Shown here one piece after another: positions 9,550 to 18,475 of a stretch of DNA of 64,000 bases (the stretch's first letter is position 1; each line of letters starts with the position of its first letter). Location of the stretch: contig NZ_AUGN01000004.1 in the NCBI RefSeq assembly GCF_000422685.1, positions 124,001-188,000 on the forward strand, in the 5' to 3' direction. The DNA is from Flavobacterium gelidilacus DSM 15343. GTDB taxonomy: Bacteria > Bacteroidota > Bacteroidia > Flavobacteriales > Flavobacteriaceae. Below the pieces are notes generated by a model, which worked only from the letters and a program-made list of their open reading frames with translations, was not told the DNA's origin and searched no databases. The position numbers and the translations under genes are program-made.

Positions 9550-10239
9550 TTACTTGTTTTTTACATCACTTTCAATAATACCATCGCGTAAACGAATAAT
9601 TCTGTGTGCATATGCAGCAATATCTTCTTCGTGAGTTACTAAAATCACTGTGTTTCCGTTGGCGTGAATGTCGTTGAAAAGACCCATGATTTCTAAAGAA
9701 GTCTTACTATCTAAGTTACCTGTTGGTTCATCGGCAAGAATGATAGATGGTTTGTTGACCAAAGCTCGTCCAACAGCTACACGCTGACGTTGACCACCAG
9801 AAAGTTGGTTAGGTTTGTGATCCATTCTGTCGGCTAATCCAACTTGGGTTAGAACTTCGGTTGCACGTTCGTTTCTTTCTGATTTTGAGTAACCAGCATA
9901 AACCATTGGCAAGGCAACATTATCTAATGCTGTTGTTCTTGGCATTAAATTAAACGTTTGAAATACGAACCCGATTTCTGTGTTTCTAATTCCGGCTAAT
10001 TCGTCGTCGTGCATTTCACTGACTAACTTTCCGTTTAACATGTATGAACCTGCAGTTGGTGTGTCAAGACAACCTAAAATATTCATTAAGGTAGATTTTC
10101 CAGAACCTGATGGTCCCATTAAGGCAACGTATTCTCCTTTTTGAATGGTTAAATCGATTCCTTTAAGTACGTAAACAATTTCATTTCCTAGTGGAAAATC
10201 TCTTGTAATTCCTTTAATTTCTATTATGGGTTGTGACAT
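9550..10239 (-). CDS. ABC transporter ATP-binding protein, LolD/MacB type
   Basis: A 229-aa ATPase with Walker [10 protein letters not shown] at 42-50, Q-loop [18 protein letters not shown], signature [15 protein letters not shown] and Walker [16 protein letters not shown], followed by the switch His in LVTHEED. The FQTFNL and DEPTGNLD forms are typical of the LolD/MacB/FtsE group, which powers lipoprotein release or mechanotransmission through FtsX/MacB-like permeases. No such permease is next to it, so its partner must be elsewhere. Upstream lies beta-carbonic anhydrase on the same strand. Confidence 0.9.
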   Translation of the reverse strand: MSQPIIEIKGITRDFPLGNEIVYVLKGIDLTIQKGEYVALMGPSGSGKSTLMNILGCLDTPTAGSYMLNGKLVSEMHDDELAGIRNTEIGFVFQTFNLMPRTTALDNVALPMVYAGYSKSERNERATEVLTQVGLADRMDHKPNQLSGGQRQRVAVGRALVNKPSIILADEPTGNLDSKTSLEIMGLFNDIHANGNTVILVTHEEDIAAYAHRIIRLRDGIIESDVKNK

Positions 10240-10333
10240 TTTGATTTTAGATTGCTGATTAACGAATTATAATTTAAGAGCTATTTATAAGTAGGATAAA
10301 TGTTGATTTTGTTACGAAATGGAAGAAAATATT

Positions 10334-10963
10334 TTAACTATCTATTTTATAAATCTCAGTGATGCCTTTTAATATCGTATAAAAATCAATTTTTAGATCA
10401 ATTAATTTTCCTGACTCTAAGTCAAAAACCCAACCATGTACTCTTAAATTTCTTTCGTTTGATGCTTTTTGAACTTCTGCAGTTTTGATAACATTAATGC
10501 ATTGCTCTTGCACATTTAGTTCGGTTAAACGTTTGTATTTTTCTTCATCAGATACAATAGCATTCAATTCTGCTTTATGAATTCGATATACATCACGAAT
10601 ACTTCTTAACCATGGATTCAAAATGCCTAAGTCAGCTTGTTGCATTGCTGCTAAAATTCCACCACAACCATAATGTCCACAAACAATAATATGGTTTACT
10701 TTTAATTGGTTTACGGCGTAATTAATAACGGACATTGAACTTAAATCGGTATTGGGAACCATATTAGCAATGTTTCTATGAACGAAAACTTGTCCTGGTT
10801 CTAGACCCATAACTTCTTCAGCAGTTACACGGCTATCAGAACAGCCGATGTATAAGAATTCTGGAGATTGTCCTTTTGCCAATTTGGTGAAAAATTCGGG
10901 ATCTTTGGATAGTTTTTGGGCTATCCAATTTTTATTATTTTCAAAAATAGCGTTAGTATTCAT
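10334..10963 (-). CDS. Beta-carbonic anhydrase
   Basis: A 209-aa zinc enzyme that interconverts CO2 and bicarbonate. The zinc ligands are visible: C41 and D43 in YIGCSDSR, H97 and C100 in CGHYGCGG. The conserved HRNIAN loop is at 62-67. The length is normal for the beta class. Bicarbonate supply is relevant to the biotin carboxylases encoded at 36.8-40.5 kb, a link by inference only. The methyltransferase gene ends only 13 bases upstream, so the two are probably co-transcribed. Confidence 0.95.
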   Translation of the reverse strand: MNTNAIFENNKNWIAQKLSKDPEFFTKLAKGQSPEFLYIGCSDSRVTAEEVMGLEPGQVFVHRNIANMVPNTDLSSMSVINYAVNQLKVNHIIVCGHYGCGGILAAMQQADLGILNPWLRSIRDVYRIHKAELNAIVSDEEKYKRLTELNVQEQCINVIKTAEVQKASNERNLRVHGWVFDLESGKLIDLKIDFYTILKGITEIYKIDS

Positions 10964-10976
10964 TCGTTAAAGATAT

Positions 10977-11804
10977 TTAAATTTTTAGCTTTTGAAATAT
11001 ATATGTACTAAAATTTTTTCGTGGATTGATGATGAAATGTTCTTTTTCTTGTTCTTTACGAAAGAACACAAATCCCCATTGAAAAGTATCGATTGTGACT
11101 TTTATATTTGGATGATTTTTAATGATTTCCCAAGCCTCTTCCATGTCTTTTGACCAATGGATGTCATCAAAAATCCAAACAGTTTCGTTTGTGATTGTTG
11201 GAAGTAATTGTTCGAAATAATCTAATGTGGCTTTTTTGGAATGGTTGCCGTCGAAATAAATTAGTTGGCAGTGTTCAGTGTTCAGTTGGCAGTTTAGTAG
11301 GTAATCTTCAAATTTTGTATTGATAAATTTAATGTTTTCTCTATTGAAATTTGATTTTTGAAATTGCAATTGAGCTTGTTCTTGGGTTTTTGAACAACCT
11401 TCTAAAGAAATTATTTTAGCAGCTTTATTTCCTAAAGATATGGCAGAAGTGGCTAATCCTAAGGATGTTCCTATTTCTAAAATGGTTTCAGGTTGAAAAT
11501 AGTCTACAACTCTAAATAATAGTTTAGCTCTTTTAGGTGAAATTCCAGCAGTTTTTGCAATTTTGGATATTTGTCTTTTATTGGATTTGAAAACTCTTGA
11601 ACCTGCTCCAAAATCTGTCACTTCAATGAAGTTTTTGTTTTCTAAAAGCGATTTTCTATATTGATTAAGAATTTCATATTCAACATATTTTTTCTTGTCA
11701 TAAAAACATTTTGTAATCAAACTATATACAAAAGGAGAATGAACTCCATGTTGATTGCTGGAGTTTTTTAAGAAATTTAGATATGACTTTATTTGTTGTA
11801 TCAT
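10977..11804 (-). CDS. SAM-dependent O-methyltransferase-like protein
   Basis: A 275-aa protein (start MIQQIKSYLNFLKN). The SAM-binding motif I is ILEIGTSLGLATSAISLG near residue 115, followed by ISLEGC (motif II-like) and LIYFDGNHSK, the pattern of class I O-methyltransferases. An N-terminal segment NQHGVHSPFVYSLITKCFY is conserved in the Bacteroidota group of this protein as I know it. I chose ATG 11804 because the earlier frame start at 11825 lies inside a repeat hairpin. Unusually, the coding sequence contains repeat words at 11264-11296, giving the residues LNCQLNTEHCQLI. The substrate is unknown. Confidence 0.75.
   Translation of the reverse strand: MIQQIKSYLNFLKNSSNQHGVHSPFVYSLITKCFYDKKKYVEYEILNQYRKSLLENKNFIEVTDFGAGSRVFKSNKRQISKIAKTAGISPKRAKLLFRVVDYFQPETILEIGTSLGLATSAISLGNKAAKIISLEGCSKTQEQAQLQFQKSNFNRENIKFINTKFEDYLLNCQLNTEHCQLIYFDGNHSKKATLDYFEQLLPTITNETVWIFDDIHWSKDMEEAWEIIKNHPNIKVTIDTFQWGFVFFRKEQEKEHFIINPRKNFSTYIFQKLKI
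11264..11296. repeat. Family B repeat words inside a coding sequence
   Basis: TTGGCAGTGTTCAGTG followed by TTCAGTTGGCAGTTTAG lies in frame inside the methyltransferase gene, just before its YFDGN motif. The words are the same as in the intergenic family B repeats. Confidence 0.65.
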
Positions 11805-11809
11805 TGTTG

Positions 11810-11906
11810 TTACACAGAGATTCACAAAGGTTTTCAGCAGAGATTCACAAAGAAAATATTAAAAACTTTGAGGTTCTTTGGGTATTCTTTGTGTAACTCT
11901 GTGTAA
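11810..11906. repeat. Long inverted repeat between methyltransferase and ABC-F genes
   Basis: The left arm TTACACAGAGATTCACAAAG (11810-11829) and the right arm CTTTGTGTAACTCTGTGTAA (11887-11906) are inverted copies that match at about 17 of 20 positions. The left arm word CAGAGATTCACAAAG is repeated once more at about 11838-11852. The element fills the whole gap between the two genes. Confidence 0.8.
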
Positions 11907-11909
11907 TAA

Positions 11910-13772
11910 TTAACCTTCCATTTTAGCTGAAAGTTCGAACCAACGTTCTTCTTTAGCTTCCATTTTCTTTATGATGTTTTGTAATTCATTTGCCTTTTTT
12001 TCAATGGCATCATCTGCTACTTTTCCATCAGTAAATAATTGCTCAATTTTGCTTTTTTCGAATTCTAAATCTTTGATTTCTCTTTCGATTTTTTGGTATT
12101 CTTTTTGTTCGTTGAAGGTTAAACTAGATGTGTTATTTTGTTGTTTCCAGTCTTTTTTTTCAGCTTTGTTGTCTTCTTTTTGTTGCACTTCTGCTGAATC
12201 TTCATAAGCTCTAAAGTCAGAATAATTTCCTGGAAAATCTTCTACTTCTCCTTCACCACGGAACACAAACAAGTGATCTACAATTTTATCCATGAAATAT
12301 CTATCGTGAGAAACAACTAATAAATTTCCTGGGAAATCTAATAAGAAACTTTCTAACACGTTTAAAGTCACAATATCTAAATCATTTGTAGGCTCATCCA
12401 GAATTAAGAAATTTGGATTTTGAATTAAAACTGTACATAAATACAAACGTTTCAATTCACCACCACTTAATTTTTCTACGAAATCGTATTGTTTTTTAGC
12501 ATCAAATAAGAAACGCTCCAATAATTGCGAAGCCGAAATAATTTTCCCTTTGGTTAACGGAATATATTCACCATATTCTTTAATAATGTCAATTACTTTT
12601 TGTCCAGGTTTTGGATTGATTCCACTTTGTGTGTAATATCCAATTTTGATAGTTTCTCCAACAATTACCTTTCCAGAATCTGGTGGCATTGTTTGAGTCA
12701 TTATATTTAAGAAAGTTGATTTTCCAGTTCCGTTTTTTCCGATAATTCCGATACGTTCTCCTCTTTGAAAAGCATAAGTAAAATCATCTAAAATAACTCT
12801 GTCTTTAAAACTTTTGTTTAGCTTAACCAATTCAATGATTTTGCTTCCCATTCGTTCCATGTTGATTTCTAATTCAACTACATTTTCTTTTCTACGACTT
12901 TCTGCTTTTTCTTTAATCACATAAAAATCATCTTGACGCGATTTCGATTTTGTAGTTCTAGCTTTTGGTTGACGTCTCATCCAAGCTAATTCTTTTACGA
13001 ATAAGTTTTGAGCTTTGTCAACACTTGCATTCTCAGAAGCAATTCGTTCTTCTTTTTTTTCTAAATAGTAAGAATAATTTCCTTTGTATTGGTATAATTT
13101 TCCGTTATCTAATTCAATGATTTCATTACAAACACGTTCTAAGAAGAAACGGTCGTGAGTAACCATGAATAAAGTAATGTTTTCTTTGGCAAAATAACTT
13201 TCTAACCATTCAATCATTTCTAAATCTAAGTGATTGGTTGGCTCATCTAAAATCAATAAGTCTGGGCGACTAATTAAAATGATAGCTAATGCTAAACGTT
13301 TCTTTTGTCCTCCAGAAAGGCCTTTTACTTTTACCTTTAAATCGTCTAATTTAAGTTTAGAAAGAATTTGTTTGTATTGTGTTTCAAAATCCCAAGCATC
13401 ATAGCGATCCATGTCGTCAAAAGCAAGTTGATATACTTCTTCATCTTCTGGATTTTCTAATGCTTTTTCGTAGCGTTGAATTGCTTTTAAAACTTCACTA
13501 TCACTTGCAAAAATACTTTCTTCAACTGTTAATTCATCATCAAGATTGTTTGTCTGTGATAAAAAAGCCATTTTAATTTCCTTACGAATAATAACCTGAC
13601 CAGTATCTGGTTCATCGAAACCATTCAACATGTTCATAATGGTTGTTTTTCCAGAACCATTTTTGGCAATAAAAGCTATTTTTTGGTCTTTGTTAATTCC
13701 AAACGAAATGTTTTCAAACAAAACACGTTCGCCATAAGCTTTTGATATATTTTCTACTGATAAGTAATTCAT
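11910..13772 (-). CDS. ABC-F family ATPase (Uup-like)
   Basis: A 620-aa soluble protein with two ABC domains and no membrane segment. The first Walker A AKNGSGKTT is at 36-44 with signature LSGGQKKRLALAI and LLILDEPTNHLD. The second Walker A is GKNGTGKST near 350 with signature LSGGELKRLYL and FLILDEPTNDLD. A charged linker lies between them, and a C-terminal coiled coil (QKEYQKIEREIKDLEFEK and beyond) matches the Uup type. ABC-F proteins act on ribosomes, as translation factors or, in some members, antibiotic-resistance factors. The housekeeping setting favours the former. It has a good promoter at 13790-13820. Confidence 0.92.
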   Translation of the reverse strand: MNYLSVENISKAYGERVLFENISFGINKDQKIAFIAKNGSGKTTIMNMLNGFDEPDTGQVIIRKEIKMAFLSQTNNLDDELTVEESIFASDSEVLKAIQRYEKALENPEDEEVYQLAFDDMDRYDAWDFETQYKQILSKLKLDDLKVKVKGLSGGQKKRLALAIILISRPDLLILDEPTNHLDLEMIEWLESYFAKENITLFMVTHDRFFLERVCNEIIELDNGKLYQYKGNYSYYLEKKEERIASENASVDKAQNLFVKELAWMRRQPKARTTKSKSRQDDFYVIKEKAESRRKENVVELEINMERMGSKIIELVKLNKSFKDRVILDDFTYAFQRGERIGIIGKNGTGKSTFLNIMTQTMPPDSGKVIVGETIKIGYYTQSGINPKPGQKVIDIIKEYGEYIPLTKGKIISASQLLERFLFDAKKQYDFVEKLSGGELKRLYLCTVLIQNPNFLILDEPTNDLDIVTLNVLESFLLDFPGNLLVVSHDRYFMDKIVDHLFVFRGEGEVEDFPGNYSDFRAYEDSAEVQQKEDNKAEKKDWKQQNNTSSLTFNEQKEYQKIEREIKDLEFEKSKIEQLFTDGKVADDAIEKKANELQNIIKKMEAKEERWFELSAKMEG

Positions 13773-13789
13773 AGTGTAATTTAAAAGTG

Positions 13790-13820
13790 CAAAAGTAGTT
13801 TATTGCCAATGATGAAACAA
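13790..13820 (-). promoter_or_regulatory. Promoter of the ABC-F gene
   Basis: On the minus strand TTG (13820-13818), 20 bases, then TACTTTTG (13797-13790) fits the Bacteroidota consensus. The -7 box lies 17 bases before the ATG. Confidence 0.75.
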
Positions 13821-13837
13821 TATTTTGATTGCAAATA

Positions 13838-13865
13838 AAAAAAGCTGCCTTTTCAGACAGCTTTA
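13838..13865 (-). terminator. Terminator of the CocE/NonD hydrolase gene
   Basis: AAAGCTGCCT and AGACAGCTTT form a stem with one mismatch, followed on the minus strand by a T run. Confidence 0.8.
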
Positions 13866-13870
13866 ATTTC

Positions 13871-15721
13871 TTATTTTAAGACTTCAACTTCAATATGACT
13901 ATCATTAAAAATCTTGATAAATGATTTAGTGTAATCTTCTTTTTTAGCTAAATATTGATTATCCAAAAACTTCTGAGGATTCACAGCGATCATTGGATAC
14001 CAAGTACTTTGAACTTGAATTTGAATTTTATGTCCTTTTTTAAAAGTATGTAAAACATCTTGTAATCTAAAATTCACTTCAGTAGTTTGGTTTGGAGTTA
14101 ATGCTTCAGGTTTTTCAAAGCTATTTCTGAAACGAGCTGGCATTACTTCACTGCGGACCATTTGATGATAATTGGCATATAAGACTTCTGGTTTATCTGC
14201 ATTTTGTGGTTCATCAGCAGGATAAATATCGATTAACTTCACAATGAAATCTGCATCAGTAGAAGAGGAAGCAATCTTTAATTTTGCCATAATTTCTCCA
14301 GCTAAAGTCATCTCTGCTGTTAAATAATCTGTTGTAAAAGTTATTACATCAGGTCTGTTTAAAGCAAAACGTTGGTCTTCACTCATGTAATTTCTTGGTG
14401 TAAATCCGTTATATTCTCCATAATTGATACTACTTGGTACAGGATTGTTTGGATCACTATAATATTCTGAATAAGAATTATTTTTAGATTTCTCTTTTTC
14501 TAATTGTCCATTTGAATTTAAATAGAAATTTAATTTTGAACTTTCTTTTGGTGGCCAATTGGTGAATTCATTCCATACTTTTTTTCCTGTATCAAACATG
14601 TAAGCTTCAGGAAGTGCAACAGCATTTTTTGAATTACTCTTTAAATAATGATTGAAGAACTTAAATTCAATATTTTTTTGATAAAAAGTGGCAATGCTAT
14701 CGCCAAAATAGATGTCATTATGAAAATGTTTTCCAGTTTCTCTTGCCCAAGCACCATGAGAAAAAGGTCCCATTACGATTGTGTTTTTTGCTTTTGGACT
14801 TGTTTTTTCAATGGTTTTGTAAATATTCAATGGTCCAGCTAAATCTTCAGCATCAAACCAACCACCAACAGTCATTACAGCATGATTTATATTTTTTAAA
14901 TGAGGTAATAAATTTCTAGATTGCCAAAATGAATCATAACTTGGATGATCAACTATTTCTTGCATGAAAAAATTATCTTTATAATATTTGTCAGTAGCTT
15001 CTTTTACTGTACCAAGTTCATTAAAGAAAATAGAACCATCTTTAGAAGTTGGTCTAATAAACTGACTCATGTACCAACCATCTTTTTCGGCTTTAGTTTT
15101 TTGAACACCAAATACAGGAAAAGTTCTAAAATATCCCATTACAAAAGCGCCATTGTGATGAAAATCATCAAAAAAGAAGTCAGAAATTGGAGCTTGTGGT
15201 GATGAAGCAACCAAAGCAGGATGATTTGCAATGGTTCCAACAGCTGTGTAAAAACCTGGATAAGATGTTCCGTATTGACCAACTTTTCCGTTATTATTTT
15301 TGATATTTTTTACTAACCAATCAACAGTGTCATAAGTGTCAGTACTTTCATCAACATCTTTTTTAGTTTTGTGTTCAACTTGAGGTGTCATGTTAGTGAA
15401 AAGTCCTTCACTCATATATCTTCCACGAACATCTTGATAAATGAAAATGTATTTATCTTCTTCTAAAAAAGAACTTGGTCCAAGTGATTTCTTGAAATTT
15501 TCTTCACCATATGGAGCAATGCTGTAACAAGTTCTTTGCATTAGCATAGGATATTTTTTATCCTTAGAAATATCTTTTGGAGTGTAAATAGCCGTGTAAA
15601 GTTTTACTCCATCTCGCATTGGAATATATACTTCTTTTTTGTCATAATTTGATTTGATGTCTTCTTGTGAAAACATATTTAATGACATTAGAAGTAGTAA
15701 TGTTTTTAATAAAAATTTCAT
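13871..15721 (-). CDS. Secreted CocE/NonD-family hydrolase
   Basis: A 616-aa protein with a signal peptide (MKFLLKTLLLLMSLNMFSQ). The alpha/beta-hydrolase core begins with IPMRDGVKLYTAIYTP, contains the nucleophile S153 in GQYGTSYPGF, the acid Asp in VGGWFDAEDLAG near 300 and the His in GPFSHGAWAR near 340. The C-terminal third is the jelly-roll domain of the X-Pro dipeptidyl-peptidase S15 and CocE families. Typical members are glutaryl-7-ACA acylase-like or alpha-amino-acid ester hydrolases acting on peptides or esters. It is monocistronic, with its own terminator. The natural substrate is unknown. Confidence 0.9.
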   Translation of the reverse strand: MKFLLKTLLLLMSLNMFSQEDIKSNYDKKEVYIPMRDGVKLYTAIYTPKDISKDKKYPMLMQRTCYSIAPYGEENFKKSLGPSSFLEEDKYIFIYQDVRGRYMSEGLFTNMTPQVEHKTKKDVDESTDTYDTVDWLVKNIKNNNGKVGQYGTSYPGFYTAVGTIANHPALVASSPQAPISDFFFDDFHHNGAFVMGYFRTFPVFGVQKTKAEKDGWYMSQFIRPTSKDGSIFFNELGTVKEATDKYYKDNFFMQEIVDHPSYDSFWQSRNLLPHLKNINHAVMTVGGWFDAEDLAGPLNIYKTIEKTSPKAKNTIVMGPFSHGAWARETGKHFHNDIYFGDSIATFYQKNIEFKFFNHYLKSNSKNAVALPEAYMFDTGKKVWNEFTNWPPKESSKLNFYLNSNGQLEKEKSKNNSYSEYYSDPNNPVPSSINYGEYNGFTPRNYMSEDQRFALNRPDVITFTTDYLTAEMTLAGEIMAKLKIASSSTDADFIVKLIDIYPADEPQNADKPEVLYANYHQMVRSEVMPARFRNSFEKPEALTPNQTTEVNFRLQDVLHTFKKGHKIQIQVQSTWYPMIAVNPQKFLDNQYLAKKEDYTKSFIKIFNDSHIEVEVLK

Positions 15722-15845
15722 TTTGAATAGTTATTTGATTATTAATTAGGAGTATGTGTTATTTTGAACTTCGAAGATATTAAGATTTTCTCAATTAAAT
15801 AAATTGTTGCTGTAAATAGTTTTAAACTTTAATTATATTCGCACT

Positions 15846-16982
15846 ATGCAATTATCGGTAATTATTCTCAATTATAACGTTCGCTACTTTTTGGAGCAAT
15901 GTGTTTTTAGTGTTCAAAAAGCACTTGAAGACATTGATGGTGAGATTATAGTGATTGATAATAATTCATCAGATGATAGTTGTGCCATGATGAAGGAGAA
16001 ATTTCCGAATGTAAAACTCATAGAAAATAAAGAAAATTCAGGTTTTCCAAAAGGAAATAATATTGGTGTTGCAGAAGCAAAAGGTAAATATTTATGTATT
16101 TTAAATCCGGATACAGTTGTTGCAGAAGATACGTTTACTAAAATTCTGCAATCTGAATCCTGCAATCTGAATTCTGGAATAATAGGATGTAAATTAATTG
16201 ACGGAACAGGTAATTTTTTGCCAGAATCAAAAAGAGGTGTTCCAACTCCTTGGGTTGCTTTTACAAAGATTTTTGGGTTGTATAAATTTCTTCCTAATTC
16301 AAGTTTTTTTAATAAATATTATGCTCAACATATTACTGAAAATCAATCAGGAAAAGTCGATATTTTAGTCGGTGCTTTTATGATGATGAAAAGTAATTTA
16401 TACAATAAAGTTGATGGTTTTGATGAAAATTGTTTCATGTATTCAGATGATATTGATTTGAGTTACATGGTTTTAAAATCAGGAAAGATTAATTATTATT
16501 TTCATGAAACTTCAGTAATTCATTATAAAGGAGAAAGCACAGTTCGTGATGGTTTGTACATGAAACATTTTCGTGAAGCAATGCAGTTTTTCTATAAAAA
16601 GCATTTTAAGAAATCGATTGTTTTTGATTTAATGATGCAATTTGGTGCTTTCACTTTTAGTTTGATTAAGAAAAATCAACAAAAAAACAAAAAAGTTGAA
16701 ATTGATGAATACATAGTTTTTTCAAAAAATAATTTCTCCTTAAATTTGAATAAAAAAATCACTTATTTAACTGATTTTGATAAATTTAAAAATGATTTAA
16801 GCAAGAATTTTGAATTGATTTTTGATACAAATTCGTTTAGTTTTAAAGAGATTATAGCTTTTATGGAACTAAATAAGGCCATGAATATTACATATAAGAA
16901 CTATATAAAATCATCAAACTATTGTATTGGAAGTAATAATTCAAATGATAGAGGTGAAGTTATTCAAGAAATCCTAAATTAG
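15846..16982 (+). CDS. Glycosyltransferase family 2
   Basis: A 378-aa protein. The N-terminal GT-A domain shows SVIILNYNVRYFLEQCV, IVIDNNSSDDS and the DXD-like ILNPDTVV, matching rhamnosyltransferase-like GT2 enzymes for surface polysaccharide. GAFMMMK and YSDDIDLSY follow, the latter being the usual acceptor/base region. After about residue 275 the C-terminal 100 aa are Lys/Asn/Phe-rich with no recognised domain. No other polysaccharide genes are adjacent, so it is a solitary transferase of the kind common in Flavobacteria. The gene contains a 14-bp tandem repeat at 16143-16180 that shapes residues 100-110. Confidence 0.88.
   Translation: MQLSVIILNYNVRYFLEQCVFSVQKALEDIDGEIIVIDNNSSDDSCAMMKEKFPNVKLIENKENSGFPKGNNIGVAEAKGKYLCILNPDTVVAEDTFTKILQSESCNLNSGIIGCKLIDGTGNFLPESKRGVPTPWVAFTKIFGLYKFLPNSSFFNKYYAQHITENQSGKVDILVGAFMMMKSNLYNKVDGFDENCFMYSDDIDLSYMVLKSGKINYYFHETSVIHYKGESTVRDGLYMKHFREAMQFFYKKHFKKSIVFDLMMQFGAFTFSLIKKNQQKNKKVEIDEYIVFSKNNFSLNLNKKITYLTDFDKFKNDLSKNFELIFDTNSFSFKEIIAFMELNKAMNITYKNYIKSSNYCIGSNNSNDRGEVIQEILN
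16143..16180. repeat. 14-bp tandem repeat inside the glycosyltransferase gene
   Basis: ATTCTGCAATCTGA (16143-16156) is followed by ATCCTGCAATCTGA (16157-16170) and a partial third unit ATTCTGGAAT. Because 14 is not a multiple of 3, the two units are read in different frames, giving ILQSESCNLNSG. Confidence 0.8.
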
Positions 16983-17043
16983 TGAATCAATAAAAAAGAG
17001 TAATATATTTTTTGAATTCGAGTTAAATAGTCAAAACTTTTAT

Positions 17044-17051
17044 TAATTTTG
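17044..17051 (+). promoter_or_regulatory. -7 promoter element of the E2 gene
   Basis: TAATTTTG fits TAnnTTTG, 37 bases before the ATG at 17089. A properly spaced TTG is not seen. Confidence 0.4.
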
Positions 17052-17088
17052 CAATCGAATCAAAAGAATCAAACGATATAGTAACAAT

Positions 17089-18408
17089 ATGGCAAAATTT
17101 GAATTAAAACTTCCTAAAATGGGAGAAAGTGTTGCAGAAGCTACCATTACAAATTGGTTAAAAAAGGTAGGTGAATCTATTGAAATGGATGAAGCTGTAC
17201 TTGAAATTGCTACCGATAAAGTAGATAGTGAAGTGCCAAGTGAGGTTTCAGGTGTTTTGACGGAAATTCTTTTCAATGTTGATGATGTAGTTCAAGTAGG
17301 ACAAACTATCGCAATCATTGAAACAGAAGGAGGAAGTGTTGCTGAACCAGTTTTAGCACCAGTTCAATCAAGTGAACCTGTTGCTGCACAACAAATCGAA
17401 GAACAAATTTCGTCTGCTAAAACAGATTTAAATTTTGTGCCAGATTTTTCTGAATCAGATAAATTCTTTTCACCATTAGTAAAAAACATAGCTGCTGCAG
17501 AAGGAATCTCAGTTGCAGAATTAAATAATATTAATGGAACAGGTAAAGAAGGTCGTATTACAAAAAACGATATTCTTGACTTTGTTGCTACTAGAGGAAA
17601 TGCATCAGTTGAAAAAGTTGTAGCTCAACCAGTTGCTCAAGTTCAGCAACCAACTGCTAAAGTTGAAACTCCTAAATTAGCTCCAGTTTCAGTAAATGGT
17701 GGAGATGAAATCATTGAAATGGATAGAATGCGTAAGCTGATTTCGGGATATATGGTTGCTTCTTTACAAACTTCTGCTCACGTTCAGTCATTTATTGAAG
17801 TGGATGTGACAAATATGTTTAAATGGAGAGAAAAAGTTAAAAACACTTTCGAAAAACGTGAAGGCGAAAAATTAACATTCACTCCTTTGTTCATGGAAGT
17901 TGTTGCAAAAACAATAAAAGATTTTCCAATGATAAATATTTCTGTTGATGGTGATTATATCATTAAAAAGAAAAATATCAATTTAGGAATGGCAGCAGCT
18001 TTACCAAACGGAAATTTAATTGTACCTGTTATCAAAAATGCAGATCAATTGAATTTAGTCGGAATGGCAAAAGCAGTTAACGATTTAGCTAACAGAGCAA
18101 GAACAGGAAAATTAAAACCAGACGATACACAAGGTGGAACATATACAGTAACAAATGTTGGAACATTCGGTTCAGTGTTTGGAACTCCAATTATTAATCA
18201 ACCACAAGTTGGAATTCTAGCACTTGGAGCCATCAGAAAAGTTCCAGCAGTTATTGAAACTCCAGAAGGTGATTTTATTGGAATTCGTCAAAAAATGTTT
18301 TTATCACATAGTTATGACCATAGAGTAGTAGATGGAGCATTAGGTGGAAGTTTCGTAAAACGAGTAGCCGAATATCTTGAAGCTTGGGATATTAATAGAG
18401 AAATATAA
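17089..18408 (+). CDS. 2-oxoacid dehydrogenase dihydrolipoamide acyltransferase (E2)
   Basis: A 439-aa core subunit of a 2-oxoacid dehydrogenase complex. The N-terminal lipoyl domain carries the lipoylated lysine K44 in ATDKVDSEVP. A peripheral-subunit-binding domain lies at about 127-163 (FFSPLVKNIAAAEGI to RITKNDI), and the catalytic acyltransferase domain runs from about 208 to the end with active-site H411 in SYDHRVVDG. The EIATDKVDSEVPS form is seen in Bacteroidota branched-chain-type E2 proteins, so branched-chain 2-oxoacid oxidation is the best guess, with 2-oxoglutarate as the alternative. Neither E1 nor E3 is adjacent. A perfect palindromic terminator follows. Confidence 0.88.
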   Translation: MAKFELKLPKMGESVAEATITNWLKKVGESIEMDEAVLEIATDKVDSEVPSEVSGVLTEILFNVDDVVQVGQTIAIIETEGGSVAEPVLAPVQSSEPVAAQQIEEQISSAKTDLNFVPDFSESDKFFSPLVKNIAAAEGISVAELNNINGTGKEGRITKNDILDFVATRGNASVEKVVAQPVAQVQQPTAKVETPKLAPVSVNGGDEIIEMDRMRKLISGYMVASLQTSAHVQSFIEVDVTNMFKWREKVKNTFEKREGEKLTFTPLFMEVVAKTIKDFPMINISVDGDYIIKKKNINLGMAAALPNGNLIVPVIKNADQLNLVGMAKAVNDLANRARTGKLKPDDTQGGTYTVTNVGTFGSVFGTPIINQPQVGILALGAIRKVPAVIETPEGDFIGIRQKMFLSHSYDHRVVDGALGGSFVKRVAEYLEAWDINREI

Positions 18409-18418
18409 TTCAAATAAA

Positions 18419-18447
18419 AAAACCGTCAAATTTGACGGTTTTTTTTA
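18419..18447 (+). terminator. Terminator of the E2 gene
   Basis: The perfect inverted repeat AACCGTCAAATTTGACGGTT is followed by a run of T. Confidence 0.9.
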
Positions 18448-18475
18448 TAACTTGCTTGAAATTAAATAATTATCA

